A DNA stretch of 64,000 nt, from contig NC_037595.1 in the NCBI RefSeq assembly GCF_003073045.1, positions 5,134,227-5,198,226 on the forward strand, given 5' to 3'. Positions 12,301 through 22,207 of this stretch are shown here, piece by piece. The notes beneath the pieces were generated by a model that did no database searches, was not told where the DNA came from, and saw nothing but the letters and a program-made list of their open reading frames with translations. Within the stretch, counting starts at the first letter, position 1, and the number at the start of each line of letters is the position of its first letter. The position numbers were made by a program, and so were the translations under genes. The stretch comes from Pomacea canaliculata. Lineage: Eukaryota; Mollusca; Gastropoda; Architaenioglossa; Ampullariidae.

Positions 12301-13983
12301 TCCTTGGCGGAGGCGGCCAGCCCTGTAAACAGATGCCACGTGCAGAGAAGAACAGGTGCCCGAGACGAGAAATGAACTCAGGGCAGCACCTTCACTGTAT
12401 TGGTGACAGGCGCTGTTTCTTTCATTGCTTGGTTAAAGTTGCCAATTATCATTTGGTTGTCATCGGTTAGGATGCTGAACTAATTTTTTGTTGTGAATTT
12501 CCATTAAACTGCTGAGTTTTTAAGCTGATCCATGTCAAAGTGTGGATGTCTTGGTTCTCCCACCTTAACTTTTCTGTACTTTAGAGCAAGTTTGTCAGTG
12601 AGCTAGTTTTGGTCACTACCTGTCTGTTCCCCTTTTGACTCTGGTGTCTTGAAGTGTGTGCCTCCATTTGCCATTAAAGATAATGTGGTCTACCTGACTC
12701 TGTCCCGCTATCAAGTGACTTTCAGTTATGTAAAGATCACAGCACAGATATTACTTTCGCTGACAAAACTTGTCATTTGTGTCTAGTTGCTGCTAACATT
12801 TTTATTTTATTTTATAAAAATAGATATTTTCATTCAATATCCAGATTTGTTTTGCACATCTTCTGGTAAATCTTACAGTGTTCTCACATTTGAAAGCTTT
12901 TTAGAATTTTCTTATCAGTTGATGTGCTCTTTTTCAGATACAAAAAGAACCTGAAATCATTTTATATCATACATCCAACTCTGTGGTCTAAAGTGAGTAA
13001 AGTTTGATTTTTTTTAATATTTTGAGTTTAAAAGTATTGTTGTGTGTGTTTCTTTTTACGGTGAATAAATATTTATCTTTCCCCACATTGATGCAGAAAA
13101 TTGCTAAAACACTAAACTTGAAATGTGTGCAACATGAAGACCATTTTGCTTTTTTGAGTAAGGCCCAAGTTTTTAAAAGTCTTCCACTCAGGGGTTAATA
13201 AAGACTTCCAAGCATAAGAAAAGTAAACATCAAAATATTATATTCTGCAACAGAGTATGGCTTTGGAATGATTCCAAGAGTGTTGTAACTTTGTTTTCAT
13301 TTACATGTTCTTCATGTACACAAGCTCCTGTCTGTAATGTAGAGTTAAAATAATTAGCATAAATATAACAAATTTACATTGTTGTCCATTTTAACTACAT
13401 GCACAGGAAATATTTGCACTTCTGCAGTATACTATATTTGTGTACAAGTTCATACACAATAGAGAGAGAAAAAAGACGTAATCAGCCACATGACTGCCTC
13501 TGTTGACAGTTTGCCACATGGTTTTTCACCACCTTTACAGCTTCAGACATCAAGCGTAAAGTCCACAGTCTTAATGGTGTTCAGTATTTGTACACAAAGA
13601 TAAACCCAGACCAGCTGGATATACCACAGTTCATTCATGAGTATGATATCAGGGTATGTGAGCTTTGGATTTATCCCGAATTTCTTCTTCATTGATAACT
13701 CACATTTGCCATTATAAAACAGTAAATCTGTGCAGATTAGAGTATTTTCAAGGTTTTTCTTTGCGCATCCATCTCCTTCCATTTCTCTTGTTTAAAAAGA
13801 ACAGGGCTCATTTTCTTTCTTTTTCTTCATACAAAGAACATAGAAATTTCTTTTAAAGTTAAGAAATAAAACATCTGCTAGTGATTTAGTGTACAGCTTT
13901 GTATGTAACTTTCTTTTTCCTCATTTCAGATTAATGGACCTCGCTATTTTGTTCCAGAACCAGAGAGTGTGGATGAATTGTGA
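367..13983 (+). CDS. GDAP2: GDAP2 (ganglioside-induced differentiation-associated protein 2), 3' part
   Basis: Macro-domain plus CRAL-TRIO (Sec14-like) protein of animals; its biochemical role is poorly defined. Ten exons join in phase: 367-520, 4647-4735, 5420-5496, 5784-5946, 7892-8075, 8504-8657, 9042-9181, 12938-12992, 13510-13653 and 13930-13983 (stop TGA). They encode about 404 residues. About 100 N-terminal residues are missing at the window edge, judged against the roughly 500-residue vertebrate protein. The first two exons carry the second half of the macro domain ([20 protein letters not shown], then [15 protein letters not shown]). Exon 4 carries [15 protein letters not shown] and the conserved RQIRI. 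Exons 6-9 form the CRAL-TRIO domain ([41 protein letters not shown]). All splice sites are GT-AG and no frame break was seen. Introns 1, 4 and 7 are filled largely by transposable elements. A possible poly(A) signal lies at 15440-15445, implying a 3'UTR of about 1.5 kb. Identity is by recognition of conserved segments and is very likely right. Confidence 0.95.
654..3889 (-). mobile_element. Near-full-length RTE-like non-LTR retrotransposon (LINE) in GDAP2 intron 1
   Basis: The element lies antisense to GDAP2 and is about 3.24 kb long, the size of an RTE-type LINE. An identical 11-bp target duplication (CATACTTTATG) flanks it at 643-653 and 3890-3900. On the minus strand the order is a GC-rich 5' leader (about 3770-3889), then an APE-type endonuclease ([27 protein letters not shown] near 3130), then a reverse transcriptase ([27 protein letters not shown] near 1450), then a C-terminal segment with WIGHVLR and [11 protein letters not shown] near 800. 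The 3' tail is a (CTAT)n tract at about 655-671 on the + strand. The reading frame is broken into several pieces, so this copy is not autonomous. The intact target duplication and readable domains suggest a fairly recent insertion. The family is inferred from size, tail and protein resemblance. Confidence 0.92.
3901..4646. other. GDAP2 intron 1 remainder
   Basis: AT-rich intronic sequence between the LINE and exon 4647-4735. I see no ORF, RNA gene or recognisable repeat. The acceptor at its right end is TTTTTTCAACAG. Confidence 0.7.
6018..7428 (-). mobile_element. hAT-superfamily DNA transposon in GDAP2 intron 4
   Basis: The ends are inverted repeats: CAGCGGTTCTCAACCT at 6018 on the left and AGGTTGAGAACCGCTG ending at 7428 on the right. 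A perfect 8-bp target duplication (CTTTAAAC) flanks them at 6010-6017 and 7429-7436, the hallmark of hAT. On the minus strand between about 6270 and 6940 lies the C-terminal part of a ZBED5-like transposase: [20 protein letters not shown], then a segment rich in conserved Trp and Phe, then the hATC dimerisation region ([20 protein letters not shown]). The frame is interrupted near 6480. The BED zinc finger and the N-terminal catalytic half are absent, and the stretch 6950-7300 is unrelated purine-rich filler. This is therefore a non-autonomous, internally rearranged copy of 1.41 kb. Its undamaged target duplication and ends suggest moderate youth. Confidence 0.95.
9440..10760 (-). mobile_element. 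Older RTE-like LINE, 3' half (outer element of a nest)
   Basis: Decayed relative of the LINE at 654-3889, in the same antisense orientation within GDAP2 intron 7. The 3' end near 9450-9670 encodes [19 protein letters not shown] and [13 protein letters not shown] remnants follow: [20 protein letters not shown] near 10450, matching the [12 protein letters not shown] segment of the first copy, and the [19 protein letters not shown] segment near 10550. Many stops and shifts make it clearly older than the 654-3889 copy. The homology stops near 10760, where a second LINE begins, and seems to resume at 12430-12780. Confidence 0.8.
10765..12165 (-). mobile_element. Second-family LINE inserted in the older LINE
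   Basis: Minus-strand copy of a different non-LTR family. The 5' part (about 11640-12130) shows a decayed RT N-terminal region with TEINEAIQQ. The middle has LDFTDD-type remnants near 11590. The region 11060-11450 reads [20 protein letters not shown] and [20 protein letters not shown] in a clean frame. The 3' end at about 10800-11030 has [20 protein letters not shown] and a terminal segment that also occurs at 45720-45840 and in part at 49125-49265. It carries several breaks but less decay than the flanking LINE, which fits insertion into it. A T-tract on the + strand at 10768-10778 may be the remains of the A-rich 3' tail. Confidence 0.75.
12168..12425 (-). mobile_element. SINE-like element with poly(A) tail
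   Basis: GC-rich 0.25-kb block lying between two AT-rich LINE fragments. On the minus strand it begins near 12425 with a tRNA-like stretch (box-B-like GAGTTCATTTCTC) and ends in a poly(A) tract, seen as a T-run on the + strand at about 12169-12181. This is the organisation of a tRNA-derived SINE. An alternative is the 5'UTR of another LINE, because GC-rich leaders of this kind occur there too. I could not find clean target duplications. Confidence 0.5.
12430..12785 (-). mobile_element. Older LINE, endonuclease-to-RT linker fragment
   Basis: Corresponds to positions about 2800-3000 of the full LINE at 654-3889. Shared phrases include a GTCACTacc block followed by TCTTGAAGTGTGTGCCTCC and a GTGGTCTACCTGactc block, against TCTTGAAGTGAGCTCCTCC and ATGGTCTATCTGgttc in the first copy. 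It is probably the upstream part of the outer LINE split by the insertions at 10765-12425, since orientation and order agree. No open frame remains. Confidence 0.65.
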
Positions 13984-16900
13984 GGATAGGCAAAGCACAC
14001 GTTGTTTCACATTCAAACCATTATCCTCTTTGTTTACCTGAGACTTTTATAGTGGACAATGTTTATAGTGCAGGCTATTTGCTATATATATATAAGTTTG
14101 AGAAGGGGGAGATGGAAGAAATTACAAAAAGCTAATAGAATAAGATGCACTTCTCTTGAAAAGCATTTTCATCCTCCAAAATAGTGTTATGGACAAGATT
14201 TTATTATCACCAAAATTGTTAGTCTTTCAGAAAAAGAAAGTTGTGTTCAGTCTTATATTCTTGTTACAGTTTTCCTGTCATTTTAAAGTAATTGGTCAGG
14301 CATCATTGTTTTAAAACACTTTAAATTTGATGTCCCATAATTGATATATTTGTATCTAATTTGATGTCAGATATTTGTCAAAATGGTTTATTTCAAGATT
14401 GATCAAGATCAAAGAGTTTTGCACATGGATCATAGTTGTTGTGCACCCAAGAACATAAGATTTCATTTCACTTAATTTCATTTAAATTGAAAGGATCATA
14501 GAAAAATGAAAAATAGCATAGACAGTTGAATGAAAAAGTATCTTAAAATTGCAGTATTAAGCTAAGCGATGATCTTTCTACCTGACAGGATGTGGTGAAT
14601 ATAACTGAATTTTTTTTTAAAGCAAGAGATTAATAGTTAAATATAGAAAATTATATAAACCATGAATCAGCAAGAAAGCAGAAAATGTGAAAACAGGAAC
14701 AAAATACCATGACAGCTGTTAATGTGTGCCAGTAATTTTGTTAATTTTTGGGAGTTTTTTTCCCCTCTTCCTGTCCTTTAAGCTACTCCTGTATTTTATG
14801 TAGCAAAAAGCAAGAAATAATCTTAGCAGCTCTGATCAATGTTTATTAGCTGTGATCTCATGTAAAAATAATGTTTAATACAAGTACAGTGTCATGTGAG
14901 GATGTATTTTGCTGTTAATTTTTTTAGTTGGGGGATGGGGTGGGGGTGGGGGTTTATTTGCACTTTTGCTATCATTCCACTTGTTCGCACCATTTTTAGT
15001 TTTGAATTTGTTGGTGATAAGTCATGTTGTGAAAGTATCTTCTCTTTAATGCAGAGTGGACAATGATTGCAATGTTAACCATGTTTTCATGGTGTTCATT
15101 TGATTGTATGGTATTAAACCATTCTCTGGTGAAACGAGTAAAGGCTATATCCCCAGTAAAGGTATGTGCATATTGGGAGGATAGCCTTAAAAATTAAAAC
15201 TATTCCTAAAGCACTGGGGAAGTAATAAAATTCAAAGCATGCTAGCAATGATGACAGAATTACATATAGGAGAATATGCTGGCATTTTTTTGTTGGTTTT
15301 TTTTTTTTGTTTTGTTTTGGGTTTTTTTTTTTTACTTTTTTTTTTTTGTTAGTGGGGGAGGGGTTTGACATGAACAAGTCAAGCTCTTGTAGCTGGATTT
15401 GCAAGAGGCTAAGTAAAACAAAGTCCATTATAAAACTAGAATAAATGTCTTATACTGAAAGAATCTGCACACATTGATCACTTTCTATAGAACACTTTGC
15501 AAATCTGTTGACACAACACCTTTGAAAAGAGTGATTGTCAAAAAGTTTAATTATGTCCAGCTAGGCAATCAGAGGGTAGAACCAAGTTTGACCCTAATAG
15601 TTCCAGTTGTAAGTATTTAGAATCATTGCTTAAAGAACGTCCTTTTTCAACAGCACACGAACTAAATTTTGCCTTTTGTAAAGATGCAATGTTTGTGTAA
15701 AATGCCAGCACTTGTAATCAAGTAAACCATTATTCTAACTCAATTCTCATGCTGCTACTACTTCATTTCCAGATACATGTCATAGAGCGTTAGCCATTTT
15801 AAAAGTATCTGCACTCCTCCAAATATTGTTTTCTGTGATCCAAGTCCCAATAATTGTGGGAATATTAAAATCTATATAGCATTGTCAGTTTTATTTTAAG
15901 ACTATATCAGCCCCTCACATGTTTTATTTGTAAAAGTCTAATCAAAAATGAAAATTACACAGTCGCTGTAGTACCTCATATGCACCAGTATTAGTACTAA
16001 TTAGTAAAAACTAAGGCTCAAATAAAAATGCTGAATATTTGTGTACGTGGCTGGTCATTGGTCCAATGGTGGTTAGTATATAGTTATAACCTATAGTTTG
16101 TCAGTAACCAAAAAAAAAAAAAAACCCACCCACCAGTACTTTTATCAAGAAAAAGAACCCCACCAGTACTTTTATCAAGAAAGCCATTGCCCAATGATTC
16201 CATGTTAGCATTATGATTTACTGTGCTCCCTTAATCTTTACCTTTCCTTAGATTAGCCACCAGGCAATGGGACCATTTGCTTTTCACTAGGTAGAATAGA
16301 GAAGATTGTTCTCTGAGTAAGTGTAAACAAGGTCTATGCCATTTTATTTCGCCCAGGTCCCTCTTTTATTTACAGGACACACACATAGGTCCCTATTGAT
16401 CAGGTGAATCATACTGCCAAGTGAGCACTGTTGCCTGAGCTTTCAAGTACCATAATTCCGATAGCCACTCAGAGGGCACTGGTGTCCAGATTTTCTCCTT
16501 ACACACATTTTCCTTTAACATGCCATTTCTCCCTTAGCTAATTTTACCACAGATTGGTGCAGGCTGGCCCTCATCCAGTTCGAGTTTGTCCGCCACCCGC
16601 TATGCTTTGGCTATTCTCACACTAACCTCTTATGGTTCCACAGTGCTTGCATTACCATACAGGGATGAAAAAGTAAGACCGGTTTCAGTAGAAGTTTATG
16701 CTGTTTAATTTCTCCACACAGGGTTTGTGTTTGTGGGGCACACAGGTTCCTATGGACCAGGGGCATTGCATGCTGCATGAGCACTGTTCCCTTTGTCGTT
16801 CATATTCACTACATTCACCACATATGCCATACTGTTATGCTAATCTTGAGTTTGACAAGTAAACAGCAGTTATTCTCCCACTGCATATGAATAGTTTTCC

Positions 16901-17922
16901 TTTCACTGATTTTCCATGTTCCACCACTTTTTATCAGAATGAATAGTTTAAACTATCTTATTTAAAACAATTTTAGTTTAAAAAGTTCTACAACTGTGGT
17001 GTGAATCATGGTTAGGAACATCCTTTAGAGCCCAGTTTTAAAGACTACAGGTGTTAACAATCAGAAATGTATTGTCCATCTAGACTCAGGTTCAAAGCAA
17101 ATCCCTAGACATAGGATAGATGGTTTAACACCATGCAGTCAGCTTAATCGCTAATGTTTTATAAAATGGATAGGATCTACAGATACAGTTTTATTGCCTT
17201 AAAAGAGAAATTCATGTAGATATTTTGCTGCCAAACATTTATGCGACGTGAAAAATTATGGTATTCCAAAAGGGAATATTCATACGCAACTGTGTAAATA
17301 GTGTAACACTCGCAAGAACAGAACATAAATCATTACATCCATCTACCACCCTAAATGGTCTTCCTCACACATGTGCGTGCACACAAGAGGTATATGCATC
17401 ATCATATGAAAAACCTAATATTTTATAAGCATTGTAACGGACTGCTACATGAGCCATCTGCCTAGTATAGCAGTGTAATGTATGCATACATCTAACCCCT
17501 GGATGCTGGAGGTCACACTCTTTCATCCAGCTCCCAGTAAAATATGACCAATTTAAAAACTTTAAAAATATAATTTAAAAATCCATGGGTAAGCTTACTT
17601 TTGCTCAGCATGTAGATCAAACCAGCTGAACACGCTTGTCAGCTTAACAATATTGCCACAGGCTATTTAAAAGTTAAAATATGCAACAAGCTGCTGCAAG
17701 CAAACAAAAGTCAACATTTCAAAAAAATTTTTTTAAAAACCTAAGAATTGCAATGGAATGACTTTTGGCTTCACTCAAGTACAGTCTATTACTGACTCTG
17801 TGATGATAAAAGTTTGTGCACCCACCTCTGTTTGAATGACTTTCTCACCCATGTTGACAAGAGAAAGTTCACTTTCTCTGTTCACTACCGTAACAGCATG
17901 ATGTAAATTTACAGCTTGACCC
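13984..17922. other. GDAP2 3'UTR, intergenic, and 3'UTR of vertnin-like gene 1
   Basis: Convergent gene ends share this 3.9-kb stretch. It holds low-complexity G- and T-tracts (14930-14960, 15285-15360), an AATAAA at 15440-15445 for the + strand, and a TTTATT at 17190-17195 that would be AATAAA on the minus strand. There is a 30-bp-period duplication of CACCAGTACTTTTATCAAGA at 16131-16180 and a diverged duplication at 16334-16800, entered separately. No gene was recognised. Confidence 0.6.
16334..16800. repeat. Diverged direct duplication with a period of about 360 bp
   Basis: The block near 16334-16435 (tctatgccattttatttc, then CACACACATAGGTCCCTAT, then GAGCACTGTTGCCT) recurs in order and spacing near 16696-16795 (tttatgctgtttaatttc, then GGCACACAGGTTCCTAT, then GAGCACTGTTCCCT). 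Both blocks share the step from a pyrimidine tract ending in CAG to the GAGCACTGTT segment. Divergence is high. It could be two units of a dispersed repeat or of an old satellite. Confidence 0.5.
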
Positions 17923-20298
17923 TCAGAGTTCTGCAACAGGTGGACGGTCATGTTCCATAACCATGACTGAATCCTCCACCAAATGAATAACTCTCGATGC
18001 CTGAGAAGGCTCCATGCTTTCAGAAAGAATGTACCTTTTCCCAGTTGATTCTGTGTCATCAGGGTCTATCACAATTGCAGTGACTGTATGCGACACATCA
18101 GATGACCAGCCTGCTTGTGTTTCACTGGCCCGCACCTGCTTTAAATCTTTGTCTCCCTGCTCTCTTTCTTCCCTCTGAAGCTTCCTTTTCAGCCTGTACT
18201 TCAAGTTGCTAATCTGCCTTGGATTTCTCAACGTGTTTTCAGATCCCATAAGTCTACAAATGTCCTGAAACAGCTTGCCTGGTGTGACATCCCCAGCTTT
18301 CACTTGCTCTGCAATTTTGTCCATGATCCGCGGGTCCGTGCGCACATAACACTGCTTCCGCTTCTTGGCATTACCATGCAAGACTGGTGGGCCTGGATAT
18401 TTTCCCAAGTATTCTACAACAGCTATCTTTCCTATCTTCACTTGAGAGGGAAACTTGAACCACATGAAACGGCGCCTGTAACTGAAGTCTCTTTTCAGAA
18501 CCGAGTAGTACCGGAAACATTCAACTATTTTATCTGGACCTGGTTGCTCTTTGAGTGGCATCCATGTCTTTTGCATCTTGCTTACCTGAAGCTGGCAAAA
18601 AACACCTTTGTGCTTTTTACAGGTTCGAAGATCTCCATTCTCCTGCAGGATATAATGTGTTTTGACACAAGTGCCACGCTGAGCATCCCACACACCACAG
18701 TCATCGAAAAAGAAGTTTCTCTTCTGAGGATGCTGCATGTTGTAACTATTGTCAATTAAAAAAAAGACATTTTCCTTTTTCCCTTTGGGAATGCTATCAA
18801 GTACATTTGTTGCATTTGTCACCTTATCATAGCATTCAAAAACTGTCATGAACTTCTCATACTCCAGAGGTTGTCCACCTTCTGCTAGAGTCACAAAGTC
18901 TTTTTCTACTTCAAGTATGTCCATAGATACAGAAGGTGCAAGCTTAGCATTATCTGGAGGTGACTCTCCAGTTTGCCCAGGATAGTCCTTCAATAGCTTT
19001 GACTCTGTTTGTTTCTGCCCATGATCCTCTTGGATGGAATATTCTGGAGGATCCTGATCAAACAATGGCACAAAGTGGTCAGGTATCCAAATTTCATTTT
19101 CAATATCAGTTTGGTTTCGAGTCCACATAATTCGAATGGGCTGCTCATAGTTTTCACGAGTTCGAGGAAGAAAGACAGTGTTCAGGGTCACTGAAGTTTT
19201 GTCTGTAGGGCCATTAACTCTTGGGTAGACAGATACAATGGGGCGGTTGATAACACTAGCTAAGGCAGAAATAGTCCATGCTGAAGTGCCTTCCTCCTGA
19301 AATGCACAGTCCAGACAGCTATCATCATAATCAGGAGTACAGGCTGCGAGTGCTGCATGGTTCTTCTGCCAGCGATGGAAGCTCTTGTAAGCCACCATTT
19401 CTATACAGGTCCTTACACGCAGTTCTGTCACCAGCGAGTCTTTGGCACTAACAGCAATAGATGCTGCCCTGAAAAGTGCATCCCCATTAGCTATATTGCA
19501 GGCGGGGATGCCATGATCATCTGGCATGTATGCAGCTAGAAGATCCTTGGAATACATGTCAACTGCTAGGCTCCCAAATCCTTGAAGACTTTTGAATGGC
19601 TCCAAGAATGAAAGCTCTTGTTCCACACATGATTGTAGCTTTGTTATACTTTGGACAGCAGCCTGAAATGGTGCAAAAATGATTTCAAAAACCATCTAAT
19701 GGAATTTACAATGAACTGAGTTAATCACAGGTGGCTTCGCAGTCTTATCTGGGAGCACAAACCATGTTATAAGCCAAACAAGCAATCCTTAAAAACTTCT
19801 ATTATTAAGGTTAAAACTTCGATTATTAAGGTTAGATTCTAAAGAATTTCCACCACACTTATGAAAGTAGCATTTCAATTTTAAATTAAAATGTCTAAAT
19901 CAAATGTTTTGTCTACTATTTGCCAATAATTACAATAGATGAAAAAAAATATGGGTAAATTTTAAATGTCTTTTCTTTTATATAGATGGATCACAAACAA
20001 AAGTTTTAAAATATCCATTCAAAAAAAAGGTATTGGTACAAACCTTTCGTAACCTCTGCAATGCCTTCTCAAAGTCAAACAATCCATGGGCATCCTTCCT
20101 GCACTGCTTACAAATGTATTTCAAACAAGAAGGCAGTTCTTCTAATTTCTGCTTGTGCTCATTGCTTACGCTCTCACAGTGGATATGTAACCATCTGGCA
20201 CATAAGTCACAAAATATCTGGGTTTGTTCACAATGTTCTTGGCAGATGCCACAAGCCAGAACCTTACGTGGATTACAGTGGGGCTTGATGTACGCCAT
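17923..20298 (-). CDS. PHD finger plus vertnin-like (catalytically dead OTU fold) protein, paralogue 1
   Basis: Two exons in phase, 20044-20298 and 17923-19662, encode about 664 residues. The start ATG at 20296-20298 opens the exon, 14 residues before the first finger cysteine. Residues about 16-66 form a PHD-type zinc finger (CGICQEHC, FCDLCARWLHIHC, YICKQC). Residues about 130-290 match the vertnin/OTU fold: NGDALFRAAS at 144 stands where OTU proteases have DGNCLF, then LRVRTCIEMV, TISALASVINRPIVSVYP, TVFLPR, IRIMWTR and IPDHFVPL. The catalytic cysteine is alanine and the histidine is kept. A second conserved module follows (SIPKGKKENVFFLIDNS, FFDDCGVWD, RYYSVLKRDFSYRRR, VVEYLGKYPG), then a basic C-terminal segment (LRNPRQISNLKYRLKRKL) of the kind seen near DNA-binding domains. 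I infer a chromatin or DNA-associated, non-enzymatic role. Its sister lies 1.9 kb upstream on the same strand. Vertnin assignment is from memory of the family. Confidence 0.85.
19792..19833. repeat. 21-bp tandem duplication in the single intron of vertnin-like gene 1
   Basis: The 21-mer starting AAAACTTCTATTATTAAGG is repeated immediately with one mismatch (19792-19812 and 19813-19833). It lies about 130 bp inside the intron from the exon-2 acceptor. No function is evident. Confidence 0.8.
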
Positions 20299-22207
20299 TT
20301 ATAGAGTTGACGAAGTTAGTCCAATCTGAAATGTTTGCTTTACATATCAGCTGCCTCTGCAGATCTCTAAAGATAAAGATCACGATTCTCAATCTCAAAT
20401 ACACATATCAATTCTGGAATTTTAACACAAACAAATAATATAGCTTTAATTCATACAAAATCAAGCAATGTTATTGCATTCACATTTGCAAACAAAAACT
20501 ACTGATTTATGTGATTTCGCGTTATTATTACTGTATGATGCGCATGTTCGCACTTATCTTCATGCCAAAATTTTGAATGTTCCATCATTTAAAAAAAAAT
20601 AATAAAAGCTTTGCTAGTACATGTATTAAATCTGCTATTCGTATAATACGTGCTTTGCTAATGATAAATTCACTTTCTTGTTAACTATGAATAACTACTT
20701 AGCAGCAACAAAATGTTACCTCGCAGACTCGCACATTAAAGCATGTGTTTGAGTTTGGACACTTAAGAGTTATAAACTCAGCTGATTTCCACATTGGCAA
20801 AGATGTTTTCAAACATCGACATGCTCGAAGAGAACTCTCATATTGTGGAGGCACAAAACGACTTTAGTGAGGCAAAGTATAAACGTGTCTACCGAGACCA
20901 ACACTTGCTAAGTTCTCCCCTGTTAGTCTCGTCGAACCTTAACAATAAACGTGACTAAACCGAAAGCTCTATACAAACATGTCTCGTTTTAGTTGTAAAT
21001 CTGAAATGTGAATAAACCGGAAGCTTTGTACACACTTGCCTCGTTTTAGTAAACTGGAAAAAATTGTCTGCCAAATTCGTGGGCAAAGTGTTGGATGTGT
21101 CTACGATTATTTCCCTTGGTTTCATCTGAGTTCGAAAGTAGACGTCATTGTGACCTACACATGCACCTAACAAATACGCAACATATATTTTGATGTGGTA
21201 TTCACCCATTTCGCGTACCTACAAATATTCTAGGAACAAGAATTTGTAGAGAACAAAGTATTTTGTTACAATGTTATGTACAGTTCCAAAAATGGAGCTC
21301 TAAGCACCAATAATGGGTTAATTTTTTAAAATTGTGTTTCGCGTTTGCAATGTTTAAATGAACAGACTGTTATATGGTTTATCTGCTTCATTCCTCATCT
21401 GACTCCGATTCTAAATTAAATATTTTTTCACTTTCTTGCCAAGCTAAAACTTTTCCTGTCGTTTATTGTTACTTATTAATACGTGTGCAATGACATTATC
21501 TACGTATATTCTGACAAATGCAGTCAAACAGGAGATATGTGAACATATCTTGTTTTATAGACTTTTATAACTGAAGAAGCGTCAAGATATTTTCTGAACA
21601 CCTTATCCAGATTGATAGATACAAGAATACAAAAATGGCATCTATACCTAACCTGCACTAAAATATTTTTTCTATCTATAATATATACTGTAGCTGTATC
21701 GAATTTGTAAAAAAAACAAAACAAAAAAAACAATGCAAACTATTCAAATTTATTTTATAGGCTGCATGATTACATAGTTAAATTAACTCATGGCTGTAAC
21801 GGAATATAAAGACTCTGGCATTGGCTAATTAATGTAGTGGTCAAATTGACCAGTAACCATATGATGCCTGAATGAAAGTGTTAAACCAGTCAAAGGTGAC
21901 ATGAACATTTAAGGACACATGCAACATAATATTTTACAATGCAAATGACCTGAGACAAAGAGAATAAAAGCAGACAAACTCATGTCATGAATAAAGATAT
22001 CATTTGGCAGCTCATAATATACAACTACTTTACAAAATTTGTGTTACGTACACTTGCTCTGTATATCTCCCCAAACCTCTGAGTATGACAAATCACATGA
22101 TTAAATTTATGTTTATTTTCATGTGCAAATTTTATTTTCTCCCAGAACAAATTTTGTTTCATATAATGAATAATGCAAGTAAGTTAATCGATCACAAATT
22201 TTAGGTT
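20299..22207. other. Intergenic, upstream of vertnin-like gene 1 and downstream of gene 2
   Basis: AT-rich 1.9-kb spacer between the tandem paralogues. It should contain the promoter of gene 1 (read leftward) and the 3'UTR of gene 2. I see a diverged 57-bp-period duplication at 20951-21050 but no ORF, RNA gene or clear transposon. Confidence 0.6.
20951..21050. repeat. Diverged 43-bp direct repeat with a 57-bp period
   Basis: Copies at 20951-20993 and 21008-21050 begin GTGAcTAAACCGaAAGCT and GTGAaTAAACCGgAAGCT and both end TCTCGTTTTAGT or CCTCGTTTTAGT. I count 8 differences in 43 bases. It lies about 0.65 kb upstream of the start of vertnin-like gene 1. It may be a duplicated regulatory segment, or a chance local duplication. 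Confidence 0.75.

Noticed and set aside
12240-12470. 76-residue + strand ORF in a GC-rich island, possibly a CpG-island promoter
   Set aside because: The GC-rich block coincides with the SINE-like element and sits inside a LINE, far from any first exon.
15114-15428. 104-residue lysine-rich minus-strand ORF
   Set aside because: It translates the long T-tracts at 15285-15360 and has no other support.
17923-19662. Active OTU deubiquitinase
   Set aside because: The catalytic cysteine position in the DGNCLF motif is alanine (NGDALF); its paralogue has serine.
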